Shown: piece by piece, positions 6,363 to 8,405 of the stretch
Position numbering within the stretch: the first letter of the stretch is position 1
Layout: each line of letters opens with the position of its first letter
Source: CAZONU01 sp965370045
GTDB lineage: Bacteria > Planctomycetota > SZUA-567 > JAKLDR01
DNA: 8,405 nt
Direction of reading: 5' to 3'
Assembly: GCA_965370045.1 (NCBI GenBank)
Contig: CBDUSI010000155.1
Span: forward strand, 1-8,405
Notes under the pieces: generated by a model
Told to the model about the DNA's origin: nothing
Seen by the model: only the letters and a program-made list of their open reading frames with translations
Database searches by the model: none
Position numbers and translations under genes: made by a program

Positions 6363-8067
6363 CCCCCGCGCCATGATCCTGGCCGCCGGGTTGGGCACGC
6401 GCCTCCGGCCGTTGACCGACGAGGTTCCCAAGCCGCTTCTCTCCGTGGCCGGTCGGCCGCTGCTGGGGAACGTCATCCTCAATCTGCGCGCCGCGGGCGT
6501 CACCGAGATCGCCGTCAACACCCACCACCTCCCCGAGCAGATCGAGAAGTTCGTCGCGGACCTCCCCGACGCCGGAGGGGTCAGGCTTTTCCACGAGCCG
6601 GAAATCCTGGGCACCGGCGGCGCGCTGGTGAACGCCAAGGAATTTCTCTCCGGGGGCCAGTTCTTCCTGCTGCACAACGGCGACGCGCTCACTGACCTGG
6701 ACCTCACTCGACTGACGTCTGCTCATGAAGGCAGCGGAGCCCTGGCCACGATGGTGCTGACCGGGGGGCACGAGAACGTGGTGCGCGTCTCGGCCGAGGA
6801 CATCGTGCTCGACATTCTCGGGAAGACCGGCGCGGCGGAGACGCCCGGAAGCCGGTCGCTGACCTACACCGGCATCGCCGCGCTCTCGCCGCGCATCTTC
6901 GACTATCTCCCGCCGGAAGGCCCGGCCTCGCTCACCGCGGCGCTGATTGCCGCGCTCGCGGCCGAGCCCGGCTGCATCCGCGCGCTGGCCCCCGAGAAGC
7001 TCTACTGGAACGACGTGGGCACGCCGGAGCGCTACCTCGCGGCCCACGCGGACCTCTTGTTGAATGACACGCTCTCTCTGCCGGACGCGGACTCGGGATT
7101 CACGCCGCTGGTCGAGCAGGGCTCCGACCGGCTCTTCTATCGCGTGAAGACCGGCAGCCTCTCCCACGTCGTGATGCTCGCGCCGCCGGAGGATCCGGAC
7201 TGGGCGCGCTATCTCGAGATCGGCCGTTTTCTTCATGCCAGAGAGCTGGGCGTTCCCGAAATCGTCGCGGCCGACGAGAGCTCCGGCGCGGCGCTCCTGG
7301 AGGATCTCGGCGACGAGACGCTTTACCTCCTGGCCCGCGCGCAGCGCGACCCCGCGGTATTGGAGGCCCTCTACACCGAGGCCCTTGACCTGTTAGTCGA
7401 CCTCCAGGTGCGGGCCACGGCGGCAATTGACGAATGCCCCGCGGCGGCTTCCCGCGCGCTGGACTACGAGCAGCTCCGCTGGGAGACGAACTACTTCCGC
7501 GAGAACTTCCTGGGAAAGCTGCTGGGCTTTGGCGACGAGGAAACCGCCACGCTGGATGACGACTTCGACCGCCTGGCCCGGGCCACCGAAGCCCAGCCTT
7601 ACGTCTTCATGCACCGCGACTTTCAGTCGCAGAACATTCTCGTGAAGGACAGTCGCGCGCGCATCGTCGACTTCCAGGGCGCGCGCCGCGGGCCGCTGCT
7701 CTACGACCCCGCCTCGCTGCTCAAGGACGCCTACGTTGACCTCGCGCCCGGGCTCCGCGCGACGCTCGCCGAGCGCTACCGCATGCGCCTCGCCGAGCGC
7801 GGCGGGCCCGAACTGAGCGCCGACCAACTCCGGGAGCACCTGACCGTCGCCGGCCTGCAGCGCAGCATGCAGGCCCTGGGCGCCTTCGCGTTCCTGTCGC
7901 TGGTCAAGGGCAAGGCGGGGTTCAGGGAGTTCGTCGCGCCGGGCCTCTCGCGGTTGGAGGAGGGGCTGGCCGAGCTTGAGGAATTGAACGTCCCCCCGGC
8001 GCCGCTCTCATGCCTGGCCGAGATCGTCGCCCGCGCCCGGGAGCGCCTGCCCGGCAAGCCCGAATAG
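6355..8067 (+). CDS. Fused MurU-like nucleotidyltransferase and AmgK-like sugar kinase
   Basis: One 570-residue frame joins two enzymes usually encoded separately. Residues 1 to about 235 are a sugar-1-phosphate nucleotidyltransferase: AMILAAGLGTRLRPLT (6-21), PKPL (25-28), LGTGGAL, HNGD with metal-binding D110, and the C-terminal NDVGTPERYLAA with D220. This is the layout of MurU, which makes UDP-MurNAc from MurNAc-1-phosphate. After a short linker, residues 258 to about 560 form an aminoglycoside phosphotransferase-type kinase: EDLG (316-319), HRDFQSQN with D422 as catalytic base, and VDFQGARRGPLLYDPASLLKD with D439. The DFQ in the metal-binding position and the GP-x-x-YD block are typical of AmgK, the MurNAc/GlcNAc anomeric kinase. 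About 230 plus 310 residues fits the sum of the two families. The ATG lies inside the end of namZ (8-base overlap) with no clear ribosome site, so translation is probably coupled; ATG 6373 is an alternative start. A different sugar substrate cannot be excluded. Confidence 0.9.
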   Translation: MTSPRAMILAAGLGTRLRPLTDEVPKPLLSVAGRPLLGNVILNLRAAGVTEIAVNTHHLPEQIEKFVADLPDAGGVRLFHEPEILGTGGALVNAKEFLSGGQFFLLHNGDALTDLDLTRLTSAHEGSGALATMVLTGGHENVVRVSAEDIVLDILGKTGAAETPGSRSLTYTGIAALSPRIFDYLPPEGPASLTAALIAALAAEPGCIRALAPEKLYWNDVGTPERYLAAHADLLLNDTLSLPDADSGFTPLVEQGSDRLFYRVKTGSLSHVVMLAPPEDPDWARYLEIGRFLHARELGVPEIVAADESSGAALLEDLGDETLYLLARAQRDPAVLEALYTEALDLLVDLQVRATAAIDECPAAASRALDYEQLRWETNYFRENFLGKLLGFGDEETATLDDDFDRLARATEAQPYVFMHRDFQSQNILVKDSRARIVDFQGARRGPLLYDPASLLKDAYVDLAPGLRATLAERYRMRLAERGGPELSADQLREHLTVAGLQRSMQALGAFAFLSLVKGKAGFREFVAPGLSRLEEGLAELEELNVPPAPLSCLAEIVARARERLPGKPE

Positions 8068-8103
8068 CCCGAGTGGACCATACACATCAACTGCTAGGCC
8101 CCA

Positions 8104-8134
8104 GCCCCGCGCCCGCTAAGGACCATCGCGGGGC
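8104..8134 (+). terminator. Hairpin after the MurU-AmgK gene, possible terminator
   Basis: GCCCCGCG (8104-8111) and CGCGGGGC (8127-8134) give a perfect 8-bp GC stem with a 15-nt loop, 37 bases after the stop codon. A short T-run (8145-8148) follows only after 10 bases, so it is a poor match to the intrinsic type and may act with Rho or not at all. An alternative register pairs GGCCCC (8097-8102) with GGGGCC (8130-8135). Confidence 0.35.
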
Positions 8135-8144
8135 CGAGGCAACC

Positions 8145-8280
8145 TTTTCACCGCAGAGCGCGCGGAGAGGCGCAGAGGAGTATTGAGGCTGTCCGCGGCG
8201 GCAGACCCGGCTGAATCGAGCGACTCAACCCGCGAACCGAGGTCGGTTCTCTCCGGTCTTTGCGCGCTCTGCGGTTGATA
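8145..8280. repeat. MITE-like inverted repeat of the CGCAGAG type
   Basis: CCGCAGAGCGCGC (8151-8163) recurs as a perfect 13-base reverse complement at 8262-8274. The flanks also agree: TTTTCA outside the left arm and, read from the right, TTATCAA. Inside the arms the similarity continues loosely as GGAGAG-type purine-rich sequence, and CGCAGAG is directly repeated at 8152-8158 and 8171-8177. The roughly 98-base centre holds a further dyad. Purine-rich CGCAGAG/CACAGAG strings like this are, from memory, common dispersed intergenic repeats in environmental bacterial genomes. No transposase is present, so any movement would need help in trans. Together with the terminator-like hairpin this accounts for most of the gene-poor stretch from 8068 to 8300. 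Confidence 0.5.
8234..8249. repeat. Dyad nested inside the inverted repeat
   Basis: GAACCGA (8234-8240) and TCGGTTC (8243-8249) form a perfect 7-bp inverted repeat around GG, next to the right arm of the larger element. It could strengthen folding of the transcribed repeat, or be a protein site. Confidence 0.4.
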
Positions 8281-8405
8281 AGAACGCCGGGCACCCCAAT
8301 GCATGTGCCTTCGGTGCACCAGCAGCATCCGCCCCGCGCGCGCGGCCTGTTTCAGGTCCGGGCTGGTCACAAAGACCAGCAGCCTGTTAATCGCCAGCGC
8401 CGCGC

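Larger units (their letters stand above)
8116..8403 (-). other. Possible 3' end of a minus-strand gene entering from the right
   Basis: Only one minus-strand frame stays open from the right edge to a TAG at 8118-8116; the other two stop within the first 40 bases. The translation begins AALAINRLLVFVTSPDLK and reads plausibly to about RRHMHWGA. It then runs through the inverted repeat, where it becomes Arg/Ser-rich and repeat-derived. I recognise no family. Either a gene tail has been extended by an inserted repeat, or GC-rich sequence leaves the frame open by chance. A plus-strand frame over 8303-8405 is also open, which weakens the case. Confidence 0.2.

Noticed and set aside
6325..7236. Minus-strand open frame of 303 codons opposite the MurU domain
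   Set aside because: Shadow of the fusion gene; Arg/Gly/Val-rich with no family motif.
1..8405. tRNA, rRNA, CRISPR array, riboswitch, transposase or phage genes
   Set aside because: I looked for cloverleaf-like or regularly repeated patterns and for characteristic protein motifs on both strands and saw none.

Overview
The window is GC-rich and gene-dense, about 93% coding. It most resembles a chromosomal segment from an uncultured Planctomycetota-like (PVC-group) bacterium. This assignment is inferred from the style of the Hanks-type kinase, from a lipoprotein serpin and from the base composition; no rRNA or other marker gene is present to confirm it.

Layout. Positions 90-2591 (minus) encode a large soluble Ser/Thr protein kinase that carries an internal response-regulator receiver domain and a C-terminal HEAT-repeat array. 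Positions 2678-3703 (minus) encode an M19 (renal dipeptidase-type) metallopeptidase. A 113-bp divergent intergenic region with back-to-back sigma70-like promoters separates it from a serpin lipoprotein on the plus strand (3817-5067). After another 113-bp gap containing two adjacent dyads comes a tightly coupled pair: a DUF1343/GH171 protein of the exo-N-acetylmuramidase (NamZ) family (5181-6362), and a 570-aa fusion of a MurU-like nucleotidyltransferase with an AmgK-like sugar kinase (6355-8067). The pair overlaps by 8 bases. The right edge (8068-8405) holds a hairpin, a MITE-like inverted repeat of the CGCAGAG type, and perhaps the tail of a minus-strand gene that enters from outside.

How the genes may work together. 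The last pair reads as a compact MurNAc salvage module. NamZ would release MurNAc from the non-reducing end of peptidoglycan fragments, the AmgK domain would phosphorylate it at the anomeric carbon, and the MurU domain would make UDP-MurNAc. That would bypass MurA/MurB, as the separate AmgK and MurU enzymes do in Pseudomonas putida. NamZ has no signal peptide, so the whole route would run in the cytoplasm. The M19 enzyme could handle muropeptide-derived dipeptides, but that link is only suggestive. The serpin would guard the cell envelope against a serine protease, and the kinase-receiver-HEAT protein is a signalling hub with no visible partner here.

No tRNA, rRNA, CRISPR array, transposase or phage gene was seen.
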